The notes under the pieces are model-generated. The model was not told the DNA's origin. It made no database searches and saw only the letters and a program-made list of their open reading frames with translations. The position numbers were made by a program, and so were the translations under genes. Positions 55,173-64,000 of a DNA stretch of 64,000 bases are shown one piece after another. The stretch's first letter is position 1, and each line of letters starts with the position of its first letter. Origin of the DNA: CAWAMR01 sp963783095 (lineage in GTDB: Bacteria; Planctomycetota; Planctomycetia; Gemmatales; Gemmataceae); NCBI GenBank assembly GCA_963783095.1, contig CAWAMR010000014.1:62001-126000 (forward strand), given 5' to 3'.

Positions 55173-57553
55173 ATGCAACGGTGGATACTGACAGTCTCAA
55201 CTCTCCTGATCGGAATTGGTGCCGCAGCGAATGCAGACTATATCGTAGTTCGAGTCCTCCTGCGCGGTGCCGGCGACCACTCTATTCTCAATGGGGGAGG
55301 TGGTGCTTCCGGTCAACCCGGGCAGCGCCCCGGTCCTGGCGGTCAAATGGGATTTCCTCCGGGAGCCCAAATGGGCCAACCACCCTTCGGTATCATGGGC
55401 CAACCGCCCGTCGGTATCATGGGCCAACCGCCCGTCGGCATCATGGGCCAACCTCCTGTCGGAATCCAGGGTCGGCCTCCATTCGGTAACCAGGGTCAAC
55501 CTCCGGTCGGGATCATGGGTCAACCGCCTGGCGGGATCATGGGTCGGCCACCTGGCGGAATTGGTGGTCAGGGAAACCAATTTGGGCAAATCCAGGGAGG
55601 ATTCGGCGGTCAAGCTGGTAATCAGGGTCGGCCGCCTTTTGGCAATCAGGGCCAACCGCCGTTTGGGATTATGGGCCAGCCGGGTATGGGTGTGATGGGG
55701 AGGGCCAATATGGGGAATATGGGCGGTGTGCCAAACAGAACGCCTGCGGCCCCGTTGAACGACAGCGATTATGTCCTGGCCGTTATCGAAGTCAAGAAAT
55801 TCCACCGCGACGTAACTTCCAACATCACCAAGATCAAGATCCCCGTCGTTATCGACCATCGCTGGGGCAAAACCGCACTCTACGAAGATAAGAATGAGAT
55901 CCAGTTCGTCGGGAAGAAGATTTCAACTCCGGAGCAACTCTTTGTTGCCGAGAAAGAAAAGCTTGAGAAGGCGAAAGTACACGGAGTCGATGAGTACTTG
56001 AACCTTGCTCGCTGGTGTTTGGAGTATGGATTGGTCGGCCGATGCAAGGAAATGATCGGTGTCGCCGAAACCAAACTGGCGGAGGCAAAGGATCAGAACG
56101 TCTCTGCGCTGGGGACGGCGTCGCTGGAGGCTTATGCCAAGATCAAGCCGATTCTAAACAACGATATTTCCGGAGATAAAAAGGCCAGGGTGTGGAAGGA
56201 TCGACTTGGCTATGCGCACATCAAGAGCACCAAACACTATGCCCTGATTCACAGCGCAGTTGACGAGACAGCCGAGGGCGTCACCCGGCGGCTCGATCAA
56301 CTCGAAAGGAACTTCGAGGCGTTCTATCTTTGGTTTGCACTTCGCGGCAAGGCATTACCGGCCCCCACGGAGCGCATGGTGAGCATTTTGATCAGCGACG
56401 CGAACGATTTCAAAAAGAATCGGCTGGCCTTCGACGCTCACGATCTGGTTTCCGACGGCTTTTACGCCCGTCAAGACAATCTGGCCATTTTCTCCGCGAA
56501 TCGCGTCGATAAGGCTTCTCGTGACTTCAGCATGATGGTGGACTCTGTCTACAAGAACATCAACGTCCAGGAAGAAGATCTTCTCCACGCGAAATATCCG
56601 GCGAATACCAATAAGCCGGGCGGGCCAACAACGGCGAACGTGTCGCGAGCGCAGATGCTGGCGATGGTCGACCATGCCTTGCGGGAGGAAGCCGAGATCG
56701 CTTCAGCCACTCACGAAGGAACCCTGCAACTGATCGCGGCGTCGGGATTGCTGCCGCGAACGGCCTCCGCTCACGAATGGGTTCGCTATGGGTTGGCGTC
56801 CTTTTTCGAGATGCCCAAAGCCCCGTTCTTCGGCCATTCGACCAATATCGTCAAGGCCGCTTTCTGGCCGAGCGCGGCGCACCTCACTGGGCCTGGAAGC
56901 CCTATTACGATGAACTCTTCGCTTCGAAACAATTGGGCGCTGCTCCCATCATCACGTTAATCGAAACGCTCATCGATCAGGATTTCTATACCGCACACGA
57001 GAATGCCAGGCGAGTGCGGGAAAGAACCGGTCGCGGCGAAACGCTTGACGAGCAAAGCAATCTGCACCGGCCCAAGCTGGCCCGCGCCAGGACGCTCTCC
57101 TGGGCGTTGACTTATTTCCTCATGGAGAAAAAGCTCGACCAGTACCTGCAATTTCTCGAAGCCATTAGCAATCTGCCGCGCGATACTGAAATCGATGATT
57201 CCACGCTGCTGCGAACCTTCTGCAAGTGCATGGAACTGGGCGAGGAAAGTTATGACCCGAACAAACCGCTCACCGAGTTGGACAAGTTGAATGGATTCGC
57301 TGTGGCATGGGCTAATTTCATGAAGAGCATACGCGGTCGGTCGATCTCGATGAACCTGGATGATGCGCCGGAGCCGGCGGCGAATCCGGGGGTAGGTCCT
57401 GGTGGTTTTGGACCGGCAGGTCCCGGCGGTCCAAATGGACCCGGCGGGCCTGGTTTCCCGAAGGGGCCGGGCGGGCAAGGATTCCCGATGGGTCCGGGCG
57501 GGTTCCCGATGGCTCCGGGTGGCCTTCGTCCGCCACGCGGACCAGGAATGTGA
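55173..57553 (+). CDS. Exported DUF1570-type protein with Gly/Pro-rich repeats at both ends, frameshifted
   Basis: ATG 55173; signal peptide MQRWILTVSTLLIGIGAAAN. Residues about 35-185 are a low-complexity region with (M)GQPPVGI octapeptide repeats; the DNA shows 24-base tandem units from about 55372 to 55520. The central domain (about 190-560) has KIPVVIDHRWGKTALYEDKN, YLNLARWCLEYGLVGRCKE and a gluzincin-like region (SAHEWVRYGLASFFEMPKA), as in DUF1570. A shift near 56870 leads to HWAWKPYYDELFASKQLGAA and the end, again Gly/Pro-rich (GPGGFGPAGPGGPNGPGG). Function unknown; the tails suggest a matrix or surface role. Confidence 0.75.
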
Positions 57554-57656
57554 GTTTGAATCGAGCGGGGGGTGATTCGCGAACAGCGTGCCGACGAGGC
57601 ATCGGTTTGGCAAGCCCCCTCGCCCGAAGCCATTACTCAATCGTTCCGGAGGCGTT

Positions 57657-57854
57657 ATGACGGCACGAATTGTCGTCGAGGCGACGATTGAAAACCTGGA
57701 AGACTTGTGGGCCGTTCGTAGGGGAACGCTGTCGGTGGACGATCTCGGACGTGGATGGATTCATGGCTTTACGTCATCTGCGGTGCGCCATCGAGAACTT
57801 GGAGGACTTGAACGACTATGGCGAACGAGCCGACTACCGCTCCCCCAGTGCTGA
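57657..57854 (+). CDS. Small protein resembling the start of clan-AA retropepsin-like proteins (65 aa)
   Basis: ATG 57657 with GGAGG five bases upstream. MTARIVVEATIENLEDLWAV recalls the opening strand of planctomycete clan-AA aspartic proteases, but the D-T-G catalytic motif does not appear, and the last 30 residues (GFTSSAVRHRELGGLERLWR) look out of frame. One base over, the frame continues into the next small gene, which repeats IENLEDL. It may be a fused gene with an indel near 57745. Confidence 0.4.
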   Translation: MTARIVVEATIENLEDLWAVRRGTLSVDDLGRGWIHGFTSSAVRHRELGGLERLWRTSRLPLPQC

Positions 57855-58032
57855 GTGCGTCCTGGAAGTCAGCCGCACCGAGGACGTCTCGGAATTGGGA
57901 CGCCGGCATCGCCGGAAGGTGGCACAAGCCTTGGAAAATACCTACGGTTGGGGTGCTTGCGTGATCGTATGTGGTTTCTCGGCCGCGGGGCACCGTATCC
58001 GGATCTCGCGGCACGAGCCGGCGGAGGAATGA
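57763..58032 (+). CDS. Hypothetical protein (89 aa) with IENLEDL motif
   Basis: From ATG 57763: MALRHLRCAIENLEDLNDYG, SAECVLEVSRTEDVSELGRR, HRRKVAQALENTYGWGACVI, SAAGHRIRISRHEPAEE. It overlaps the preceding frame. Either a separate gene or the second half of one frameshifted gene that starts at 57657. No known family. Its stop is one base before the next small start, with GGAGGA inside its end. Confidence 0.45.
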   Translation: MALRHLRCAIENLEDLNDYGERADYRSPSAECVLEVSRTEDVSELGRRHRRKVAQALENTYGWGACVIVCGFSAAGHRIRISRHEPAEE

Positions 58033-58033
58033 C

Positions 58034-58144
58034 ATGCCAAAAGCGAAGGCCAATCCTTACCCCACGTCCTTGCTGGACTTGATGGCTTCCAAGACGGCCC
58101 TCCTCCACCAGGCGCGCACATTCACGGACATGATTCAGAGTTGA
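58034..58144 (+). CDS. Very small protein (36 aa)
   Basis: ATG 58034 follows GGAGGA (58023-58028) by five bases, a clear ribosome-binding site. MPKAKANPYPTSLLDLMASK, TALLHQARTFTDMIQS. Its start is one base after the stop of the 89-aa gene, so it looks translationally coupled. Its 3' end overlaps the pfpI stop on the other strand by ten bases. Family unknown. Confidence 0.45.
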   Translation: MPKAKANPYPTSLLDLMASKTALLHQARTFTDMIQS

Positions 58145-58713
58145 ATCGTCGTTCCCAACAACACCAGGAACTTCGCCAACCATTGCGGATGGGCCGGCCA
58201 GGCCGGCGCGGTTACGAGGTTGCCGTCGACATGGGCACCGTCAATCGGCACTTCCACCATCGTGCCGCCGCAGCTGCGAATTTCGGGACCGACAGCAGGA
58301 TACGATGTACACGATCGACCTCTCAATACATCGGCCGCGGTCAATAGCTGTGCACCGTGACAGATCGCGGCGATCGGTTTGTTGGCCTGAGCGAAATAAC
58401 GGACCGTCTTCAAGACATCCTCATTGAGCCGTAAGTATTCGGGTGCTCGACCGCCGGGCAGCATGAGAGCATCGTAGGCGGTTGGGTTGATCTCGCCGAA
58501 CGTAGCGTTGAGCGTGAAGTTGTGGCCCGGCTTTTCGCTATAGGTTTGGTCGCCCTCGAAGTCGTGGACGGCGGTGCGGATTTTGTCTCCGTTCTGCTTG
58601 CCTGGGCAAACCACGTGGACCGTATGGCCGACCATCAATAATGCCTGAAACGGTACCATGACTTCGTAATCCTCAACGAAATCGCCCACCAACATCAGAA
58701 TCTTTTTGGCCAT
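58135..58713 (-). CDS. DJ-1/PfpI family protein
   Basis: ATG 58713: MAKKILMLVGDFVEDYEVMV, with Glu17 as the conserved acidic residue; YDALMLPGGRAPEYL; PIAAICHGAQLLTAADVL with nucleophile Cys118 and His119; VDGNLVTAPAW. 192 aa, typical. Family members are glyoxalase-, chaperone- or protease-like; no specific one can be assigned. Same strand as, and 20 bases downstream of, the aminotransferase gene, so perhaps an operon. Confidence 0.9.
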   Translation of the reverse strand: MAKKILMLVGDFVEDYEVMVPFQALLMVGHTVHVVCPGKQNGDKIRTAVHDFEGDQTYSEKPGHNFTLNATFGEINPTAYDALMLPGGRAPEYLRLNEDVLKTVRYFAQANKPIAAICHGAQLLTAADVLRGRSCTSYPAVGPEIRSCGGTMVEVPIDGAHVDGNLVTAPAWPAHPQWLAKFLVLLGTTIQL

Positions 58714-58732
58714 TGGAGTCCTCCCTTCATTC

Positions 58733-59901
58733 TCAGTGCGGAACCTTCATTTGCTTCACGTTTTGCAGACGTTCTCCTGCCTGGCGGAGCGTATCGTCCT
58801 TTTTAGCGAACATGAACCGCACTTTCGTCTTACCTAGTTCTTTCGGATAATAGAAACTACTCCCCGGCACCGCAGAAACGCCGACCGTTTGAATCATGGT
58901 CTTCACGAAATCGGTGTCGTCGCTCCAGCCGAGTTCGGCGACGTCGGTCATGACGTAATAGGCCCCTTCAGGTTCATACACCGTAAATCCTGCGCTATGA
59001 AGGTACGGCAGAAACAGATCGCGCCGCCGCTGGTAATCCGATTTTAGTTTTTCGTAATAGCTCCCCGGCAGTTTCGAATGCTTCCGCTCCCGCCATTTGC
59101 AATGGATGAGGAGCACCCACGGTCAAAAAATCGTGCGCCTTGCGGATGCCATTGCTGATTTCCGCCGATGCGATGCAGTAGCCGAGCCGCCAGCCCGTCA
59201 CGCTGAAGGTCTTCGATAAGCCGCTAATGGTCACGGTCCGGTCGTGCATTCCCGGCAAGGTGGCCAGGCTGATGTGAGGTGTGTCGGTGTAGCGGATGTA
59301 TTCGTAAATCTCATCGGTCAGCGCGTAGGCATCATACTTTTGACATAACTGTGCGATCAACGATAGTTCTTCGTGCGTGAAGACGTGGCCGGTCGGGTTG
59401 TTGGGGGTGTTGACGATGATGGCCTTGGTCCGATTCGAGAACGCTGCCTTTAACTCTGCCGGGTCGAATTGCCAGTTTGGGGGCCGGAGCGGAACCCACA
59501 CCGGCTTGGCTCCCGAAATAATGGCATCGGGACCATAGTTCTCGTAAAAGGGCTGAAAGATGATGACCTCGTCGCCGGTATTCACCAGTGCCAGCATGGT
59601 CGCCATCATCGTTTCGGTTGCACCGCAGCAGACGGTGACATTCCGATCCGGATCGCAGGGAATCCCGTTGAAACTGCGTGCTTTTTCGGCGATCGCTTGT
59701 CGAAGCGCCGGCGCGCCCCAGGTGATGGCGTATTGATTGTAGCCGGCTTGAATGGCTCGGCAGGCAGCATCCTTGATCTCTTGCGGGGACTCGAAATCGG
59801 GCATCCCCTGACCGAGATTGAGCGCCTCCGTACTGTTGGGCAAAGCGAGTCATTTCGCGGATGACCGATTCGGAAAAATGGCTAACGCGATCGGCAAGCA
59901 T
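58733..59901 (-). CDS. PLP-dependent class I/II aminotransferase, frameshifted
   Basis: ATG 59901: MLADRVSHFSESVIREMTRF. After a shift near 59835: ALNLGQGMPDFESPQEIKDA, GYNQYAITWGAPALRQAIAE, VTVCCGATETMMATMLALVN, NTPNNPTGHVFTHEEL, YALTDEIYEYIRY (Asp/Tyr of the PLP pocket), SGLSKTFSVTGWRLGY (PLP lysine). After a shift near 59075: FTVYEPEGAYYVMTDVAELG and VRFMFAKKDDTLRQAGERL. About 388 residues. Sequence is closest by eye to kynurenine/methionine-type aminotransferases. Two indels. Confidence 0.88.
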
Positions 59902-60205
59902 AATCGGAATCTCTGAAGGGATGAATTTCCCGGGAAGCAATTGGGGAAGATAGTATCACGAGTTTTGAGCCGAAAGTCAAAATCCCGCAGTTCCAAGTTC
60001 CAAGTTTCAAGTTCCAGGTTGCAATCCATCCCTTCGGCAGTGGCGGCGCGTTTTGGGACGGGATACGGGATCAACCCGAAACAGAATCTATTTGTGATTT
60101 TGTTGATTCAGAGAGTTGGGATAAAAAATGGCGATGCATCACCCATGCGCAAGGCAGTTCAGGAAGTTGCCGTCTCAGCCCCGAAAAAATGATTGGGGAG
60201 AGATT
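59902..60205. other. 304-bp intergenic region
   Basis: Contains an imperfect short tandem of CAAGTTCCAAGTTTCAAGTT-like units near 59996-60022, a known type of low-complexity intergenic repeat. No gene supported; promoter for the aminotransferase operon is expected at its left end. Confidence 0.45.
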
Positions 60206-61168
60206 CTAGGAGGCCAAGAATTGTCGTAGGCCGCGGATGATGAAATGACCCAGCGGCCGGAGCTGGCTATTTTTTTTACCGGGCTTTGGCCGGCCGCGCA
60301 TCAGCCCGCGCCACAGATGCCGGGCGATCTCCGACATCACTGCCAGGGGTAGATTGGCACAGAACAAAACCTTGTAGACGGATGAGCCGAGCCTGCCCGT
60401 TGCGTGCTTTCGCAAGAAACGCGCGTAGCCGCATTCAAGCCCGGTGTAGAAAAACCCGGAATTGGCCCGAGAACTCGATTTGCCCAAGTGAACAATGTCC
60501 GCATCGGCCATGTATACGACTTGATACTCTTTGGCGACACGCACACTCAAATCGAGATCCTCCAGGCCGAACACAAATTGTTCGTCCCAACCGCCGACCC
60601 GTTCAAACACCGTGCGCGGCAAACAAACCGCTGCGCCAAGCAACCCCTCCACCTGCTTGCGTCGATTGGGGTCGAACTCTTCGCGGCGATATCGCTTGTA
60701 GGCGCGATGAAAGAGCATGGTCCAACGCACAATCAAAAGCCGATGGAGGCAGGCCGCAAAAGTCGGCTTGGGACGCATCGAGCGTTGCGGCTTGCCGTCC
60801 TTGCCGATCAGCCGGGGACCGGCCATGCCCACTTCGGGATGGGCTTTCATGAATTCAAGGAGTTTGGCCAGACTATCAGGGCCGACAATCGTGTCGTTAT
60901 TGAGGAAGAAGAGATAACTCCCCCTGGCTTGCCCGGCAGATTGATTGTTGGCGATGGCGAAGCCGCGATTGGTGGGGTTGCGAAACAGAATGACTTCGGG
61001 GAATTCTTGTTCCACCATTTCGGGTGAGCCGTCGGTCGATGCGTTATCGACGACGATTGTTTCGTGGGAGAATTCGCCGCGCGAAACGCGAATCGACTCC
61101 AAACAACGGCGAAGATGCTCCTGACAATTCCAATTTGCAATGCAAATTGACAAATCGGGTGCGGACAT
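60206..61168 (-). CDS. Family 2 glycosyltransferase (rhamnosyltransferase-like, 320 aa)
   Basis: ATG 61168: MSAPDLSICIANWNCQEHLR, ETIVVDNASTDGSPEMVEQE, NRGFAIANNQSAGQARGSYL, FFLNNDTIVGPDSL (NDD), GLLGAAVCLPRTVFERVGGW, EQFVFGLEDLDLSVRVAKEY (LEDLDL). A C-terminal amphipathic helix, then a basic end (RGRPKPGKKNS). Intact. It transfers a sugar to a surface polysaccharide or glycolipid; no partner genes are next to it. Confidence 0.9.
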   Translation of the reverse strand: MSAPDLSICIANWNCQEHLRRCLESIRVSRGEFSHETIVVDNASTDGSPEMVEQEFPEVILFRNPTNRGFAIANNQSAGQARGSYLFFLNNDTIVGPDSLAKLLEFMKAHPEVGMAGPRLIGKDGKPQRSMRPKPTFAACLHRLLIVRWTMLFHRAYKRYRREEFDPNRRKQVEGLLGAAVCLPRTVFERVGGWDEQFVFGLEDLDLSVRVAKEYQVVYMADADIVHLGKSSSRANSGFFYTGLECGYARFLRKHATGRLGSSVYKVLFCANLPLAVMSEIARHLWRGLMRGRPKPGKKNSQLRPLGHFIIRGLRQFLAS

Positions 61169-61671
61169 GACAAGGAGCCCTTTTGGCCGGGTCGGTGCAA
61201 CCCTTGTCTTGTCGGCATTTTTGTTTCTACGGATTGACGAATTGTGGGTTTTTCAGCTGTCCTGCGCGGTCACCGTCGTGACTGCGTTTGACTTGAACCA
61301 AACGCGGCTTTACCGAGCAATTTTTTCGACATTTGACCTGCCATATTCAGAAAAATGGCTGAGGCGACCGGCAATTGCAGAAGATAGCATTGGGAGTTGA
61401 TGGTATAAAGTCAAAACTCGAGAACCGAGGCACCGATTTTCGCAAACGATCATCGCGCAGAATAACTGGTCCAATTCGGAGAAATCGATGAAAGTAAGGC
61501 CTGTGACGCGAGGAATTTTGCTTTCCCCGACAGATTGACAGAGGTTCGATTCATCTATCGCTTACGATCGTGCACATTTCCTCATCCCGGATATTTTGAC
61601 GTAGCCATATTCGCGGATTCGGAAATGATCGCCAATACTCGATTTCGCGTTTCTCTTACAGGAGAGCAATC
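61169..61671. other. 503-bp intergenic region
   Basis: Between the divergent glycosyltransferase and the 78-aa gene. No supported gene, repeat or RNA was seen. An open frame (61140-61400) lies antisense to the GT start and has a hydrophobic stretch but no ribosome-binding site. Confidence 0.45.
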
Positions 61672-61908
61672 ATGAAAGAGGCGACAAGCGTTGGTGTAGT
61701 GAATCTGGAGATTGATGTGGAATTGAAACCAGCAACGCATCCGTTGCCGGAAGCTTATTGGCGTCATATCCGCGAGGAACGCGAGTTGTTGCGAGAAGCC
61801 GGCTTGCTTCCCGACAACAAGAAGGATTCGGCAACGAAAAAAGAATCGCCGCCCAATGACCTGCCGGATTCATCAACGAACCCCGAACCGCCTTCCAAGT
61901 CCGAATGA
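61672..61908 (+). CDS. Small hypothetical protein (78 aa)
   Basis: ATG 61672 with ACAGGAGAG eight bases upstream. MKEATSVGVVNLEIDVELKP, YWRHIREERELLREAGLLPD, then a Lys/Pro/Ser-rich, probably unstructured end (KKESPPNDLPDSSTNPEPPS). Good coding support; no family known. Confidence 0.55.
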   Translation: MKEATSVGVVNLEIDVELKPATHPLPEAYWRHIREERELLREAGLLPDNKKDSATKKESPPNDLPDSSTNPEPPSKSE

Positions 61909-62033
61909 TGAATCGGAACCACGTGACAGGCTGGGATCACATCGTGAAAAGCGGTGGGTGCTTGTGGCTGCCATGCATTGTGAAACCCTTAAATGCTGCC
62001 GTTGGTGACAACTTTTGGGCGATTCCCCGTGTC

Positions 62034-63506
62034 TCAAGCAATCAATTCCTGAATCACTTTCGACGGCTCAACACCTGTCAATCGTTGATCCAATCCCTGA
62101 TACTTGTAAGTGAACTTTTCGTGGTCGATGCCCAGAAGGCGAAGGATCGTTGCATGGAAGTCGTGGATGTGTACGGGGTTTTTCACGATGTTGTAGGAAA
62201 AATCATCGGTTTCGCCGTAGATCGTGCCGCCCTTGGAGCCGCCGCCGGCCATCCACATCGTGAAGCAGCGCGGATGATGATCCCGACCATAGTTCGTCTT
62301 CGATAGCCCGCCCTGCGAGTAAATCGTTCTGCCAAACTCGCCGCCCCAGATAATCAGCGTATCATCGAACATCCCTTTTTGTTTGAGATCGTTTATCAGT
62401 CCGTAACATGCTTGATCGACGTCGCGGCATTGATCCGGGAGCCGGCCCGCGACGTTGGCGTGCGTGTCCCAATTATTGAGGTAAATCTGCACGAATCGGA
62501 CGCCGCGCTGGACCAGTCGACGTGCCATCAACACCGTGTTGGCAAAAGTACCCGGCTTTTTGGCGTTGGCACCGTACAACTCAAACGTCTTTTCAGGCTC
62601 CTTCGTTAGATCCATGAGATCGGGGACACTGGCCTGCATTCGGAAAGCCATTTCATACTGCTGGATGCGAGTGTGCGTTTCGGGGTCGCCGACGATTTTG
62701 TAATTCATCTCATTGAGTTTTTTCAGGCCGTCCAAGGTTTTCTTGCGGACAGCTTCGGAGACACCGGGCGGGTTGTTGATGTACAGAATCGGATCGCCGC
62801 TGGACCGGAACGACACACCCGCATGTTCGCCGGACAGATAGCCCGACGACCATAGACGCGCTGATATGGCCTGGACCTGTTCGGTATTGGTCGGATTGGC
62901 AACGAGGACGACGAACGTCGGCAGATTCTGATTGAGCGAGCCCAGACCGTACGAAACCCACGACCCAATGCACGGCCGGCCTGTGACCTGATTGCCTGTC
63001 TGCATGTTGGTGATGGCAGGCTCGTGATTGATGGCTTCGGTGTGCATGCTTCGGATGAAGCACATATCATCGACCATCTTGGCAGTCCAGGGCAGCAACT
63101 CCGTTACCCACATCCCGCATTTGCCGTGCTGGGCAAATTTGAACTTCGATGGTGCGATGGGGAAACGCGCCTGTCCGCTGGTCATCGTGGTGAGTCGTTG
63201 ACCTTTTCGGATCGAGTCCGGAAGATCCTTGTCGTAGTAGTCCTGCATCTTCGGTTTGTAGTCGTAAATGTCCATCTGCGGCGGACCGCCCACCATGTGC
63301 AGATAGATGACGTTTTTCGCCTTCGCGGGGAAGTTCGTTTCCGGCAACGCAGCATTGAAGCCGGTTTTGCTGCCCTTGTCGGCGGCATTGCCGGCAAGCG
63401 CAGTCAGCGCGGCAGCGCCGACAGCGCTCATACCGCGAGCAAAGAATTGCCGGCGCGTTTCGAGCCGGACAAAGTCGTGAAAGTCGCTGGTATTGATCAG
63501 GTTCAT
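62034..63506 (-). CDS. DUF1501 family protein, intact (490 aa)
   Basis: The ATG at 63506 (MNLINTSDFHDFVRLETRRQ) precedes a Tat-like leader RRQFFARGMSAVGAAALTAL; upstream in-frame codons lie in a repeat and are not coding. NVIYLHMVGGPPQMDIYDYK, VTGRPCIGSWVSYGLGSLNQ, RLVQRGVRFVQIYLNNWDTH, DDTLIIWGGEFGRTIYSQGG, GRDHHPRCFTMWMAGGGSKG, HDFHATILRLLGIDHEKFTY. It is the only DUF1501 gene in the window with no frameshift. Exported by Tat, most likely; function unknown. Its DUF1549/1553 partner is not next to it. Confidence 0.92.
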   Translation of the reverse strand: MNLINTSDFHDFVRLETRRQFFARGMSAVGAAALTALAGNAADKGSKTGFNAALPETNFPAKAKNVIYLHMVGGPPQMDIYDYKPKMQDYYDKDLPDSIRKGQRLTTMTSGQARFPIAPSKFKFAQHGKCGMWVTELLPWTAKMVDDMCFIRSMHTEAINHEPAITNMQTGNQVTGRPCIGSWVSYGLGSLNQNLPTFVVLVANPTNTEQVQAISARLWSSGYLSGEHAGVSFRSSGDPILYINNPPGVSEAVRKKTLDGLKKLNEMNYKIVGDPETHTRIQQYEMAFRMQASVPDLMDLTKEPEKTFELYGANAKKPGTFANTVLMARRLVQRGVRFVQIYLNNWDTHANVAGRLPDQCRDVDQACYGLINDLKQKGMFDDTLIIWGGEFGRTIYSQGGLSKTNYGRDHHPRCFTMWMAGGGSKGGTIYGETDDFSYNIVKNPVHIHDFHATILRLLGIDHEKFTYKYQGLDQRLTGVEPSKVIQELIA

Positions 63507-63550
63507 AGTTAGCTTCTCTCGGAATGCACGCAGAAAAGAGGTACTAACCA

Positions 63551-63655
63551 CAGAGTCACAGAGGACACAGAGAAGACACAAAACCGGTCCTGAAGCGTCA
63601 GCGAAGAGAGGCCTAAAGCTTCTGTTGAATTTTCTCTGTGTTCTCTGTGACTCTG
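63551..63655. repeat. Inverted repeat of the CACAGAGTCACAGAG type
   Basis: CAGAGTCACAGAGGACACAG + AGAA (63551-63574) pairs with TTCTCTGTGTTCTCTGTGAC + TCTG (63632-63655) with one mismatch and a loop of 57. Between the DUF1501 gene and the winged-helix gene. A dispersed repeat type also seen in other bacteria. Confidence 0.6.
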
Positions 63656-63696
63656 TACTACTCATTCTGCGAATTTTGCTTTTCTAACACAATTTT

Positions 63697-64000
63697 CTAG
63701 GCCACTTGGCTTAGGGTTTTCAGATCGCTTTCGTGGACGTAGGACAAGGCACTGGCGAGTTGTCTGCCTCGCACGGTGATTTTGTAGCGGTGACTCTTGG
63801 GAACCTTTTGGACCAAGCCATGAGCGCGCAACAATTGTAATCGGCGTGTGACTTGACCGCTTTGCTTCTTTTTTTCCACACCAGGTCCCGTACAGCACTG
63901 CTCGCAAATCCCGGTTGCGCAAGCCCAGCATCGCATATTCGCCTCGGTTGATGGCCCGCAGCAACTGGCTGTCTTCTGCCGACAATGGGTTTAACCCCCG
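63697..64000 (-). CDS. Winged-helix-like C-terminal domain of an unidentified protein (5' partial, frameshifted)
   Basis: The frame is open to the window edge, so the start is outside. Upstream part: NPLSAEDSQLLRAINRGEYA, MLGLRNRDLRAVLYG. After one base shift near 63885 comes GVEKKKQSGQVTRRLQLLRA, HGLVQKVPKSHRYKITVRGR, QLASALSYVHESDLKTL, a winged helix with the SHRYKIT wing. I recall this tail from proteins of unknown function and transposase-associated proteins in bacteria but cannot name it. Confidence 0.5.

Noticed and set aside
63507..63665. N-terminal extension of the last DUF1501 protein
   Set aside because: It is encoded by the CACAGAGTCACAGAG repeat, and the ATG 63506 precedes a normal leader.
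1..64000. tRNA, rRNA, riboswitch or integrase/att sites
   Set aside because: None could be recognised on either strand by reading; the only mobile-element protein is the truncated IS66-like transposase.

Overview
The window is chromosomal DNA of a planctomycete, most likely of the Gemmatales/Gemmataceae type. The evidence is the gene content: DUF1549/DUF1553 plus DUF1501 pairs, PVC-type membrane-bound dehydrogenases with C-terminal CxxCH haem sites, a giant ECF sigma factor fused to WD40 repeats, a DUF1570-type Gly/Pro-rich secreted protein, a zinc-ribbon/TM protein and an IS66-like transposase of a form I associate with this phylum. No rRNA, tRNA, CRISPR array or prophage was recognised.

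A dominant property is frameshifting. At least 25 genes, including normally conserved ones (ftsH, tex, apt, hisG, yebC, comEC), are broken by single-base indels with all domains still present in order in other frames. I read this as mostly sequence error in the assembly. Such genes are given as one spanning CDS marked frameshifted; 'pseudogene' is kept for genes that really lack part of the family.

Layout. 1-6.1 kb: secreted sialate O-acetylesterase/propeller protein and a PQQ-sugar-dehydrogenase/multihaem protein. 6.3-10.9 kb: accessory block of small unknowns with several nuclease-like proteins (GIY-YIG/T5orf172, DUF429, PD-(D/E)XK-like). 11.1-15.3 kb: duplicated small membrane proteins, comEC, a TCGCGA-rich repeat array and a winged-helix gene pair. 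15.8-19.2 kb: DUF1549/1553 + DUF1501 operon. 19.2-26.1 kb: ECF-sigma/WD40 protein, then a membrane-fusion protein and an unusual RND protein that keeps the periplasmic porter/docking domains but has no transmembrane blocks; a relic of a second copy lies nearby. 26.1-27.2 kb: remnants of ankyrin, SMI1/KNR4 and VapBC genes. 27.2-31.2 kb: yebC, ygiQ-type radical SAM gene, small gene, truncated IS66. 31.3-39.8 kb: redoxin/cytochrome/copper-monooxygenase protein, DUF1501, SGNH hydrolase, PVC dehydrogenase. 39.8-41.1 kb: truncated MazF with antitoxin, and HicAB. 41.1-45.4 kb: DUF1835 protein, two glycosyltransferases and an ABC-2 exporter permease. 45.4-53.1 kb: ftsH, tex, apt, hisI, hisG. 53.3-64 kb: zinc-ribbon protein, leuD, DUF1570-like protein, a small-gene cassette, PfpI, aminotransferase, glycosyltransferase, DUF1501, and a partial winged-helix gene at the edge.

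Functionally the window mixes conserved housekeeping (His, Leu and purine salvage enzymes; FtsH and Tex quality control), the secreted redox/degradation proteins typical of planctomycetes, surface polysaccharide genes, and an accessory fraction with decayed toxin-antitoxin genes and many palindromic intergenic repeats. The most unusual item is the TM-less RND-like protein paired with a membrane-fusion protein (23.0-26.1 kb).
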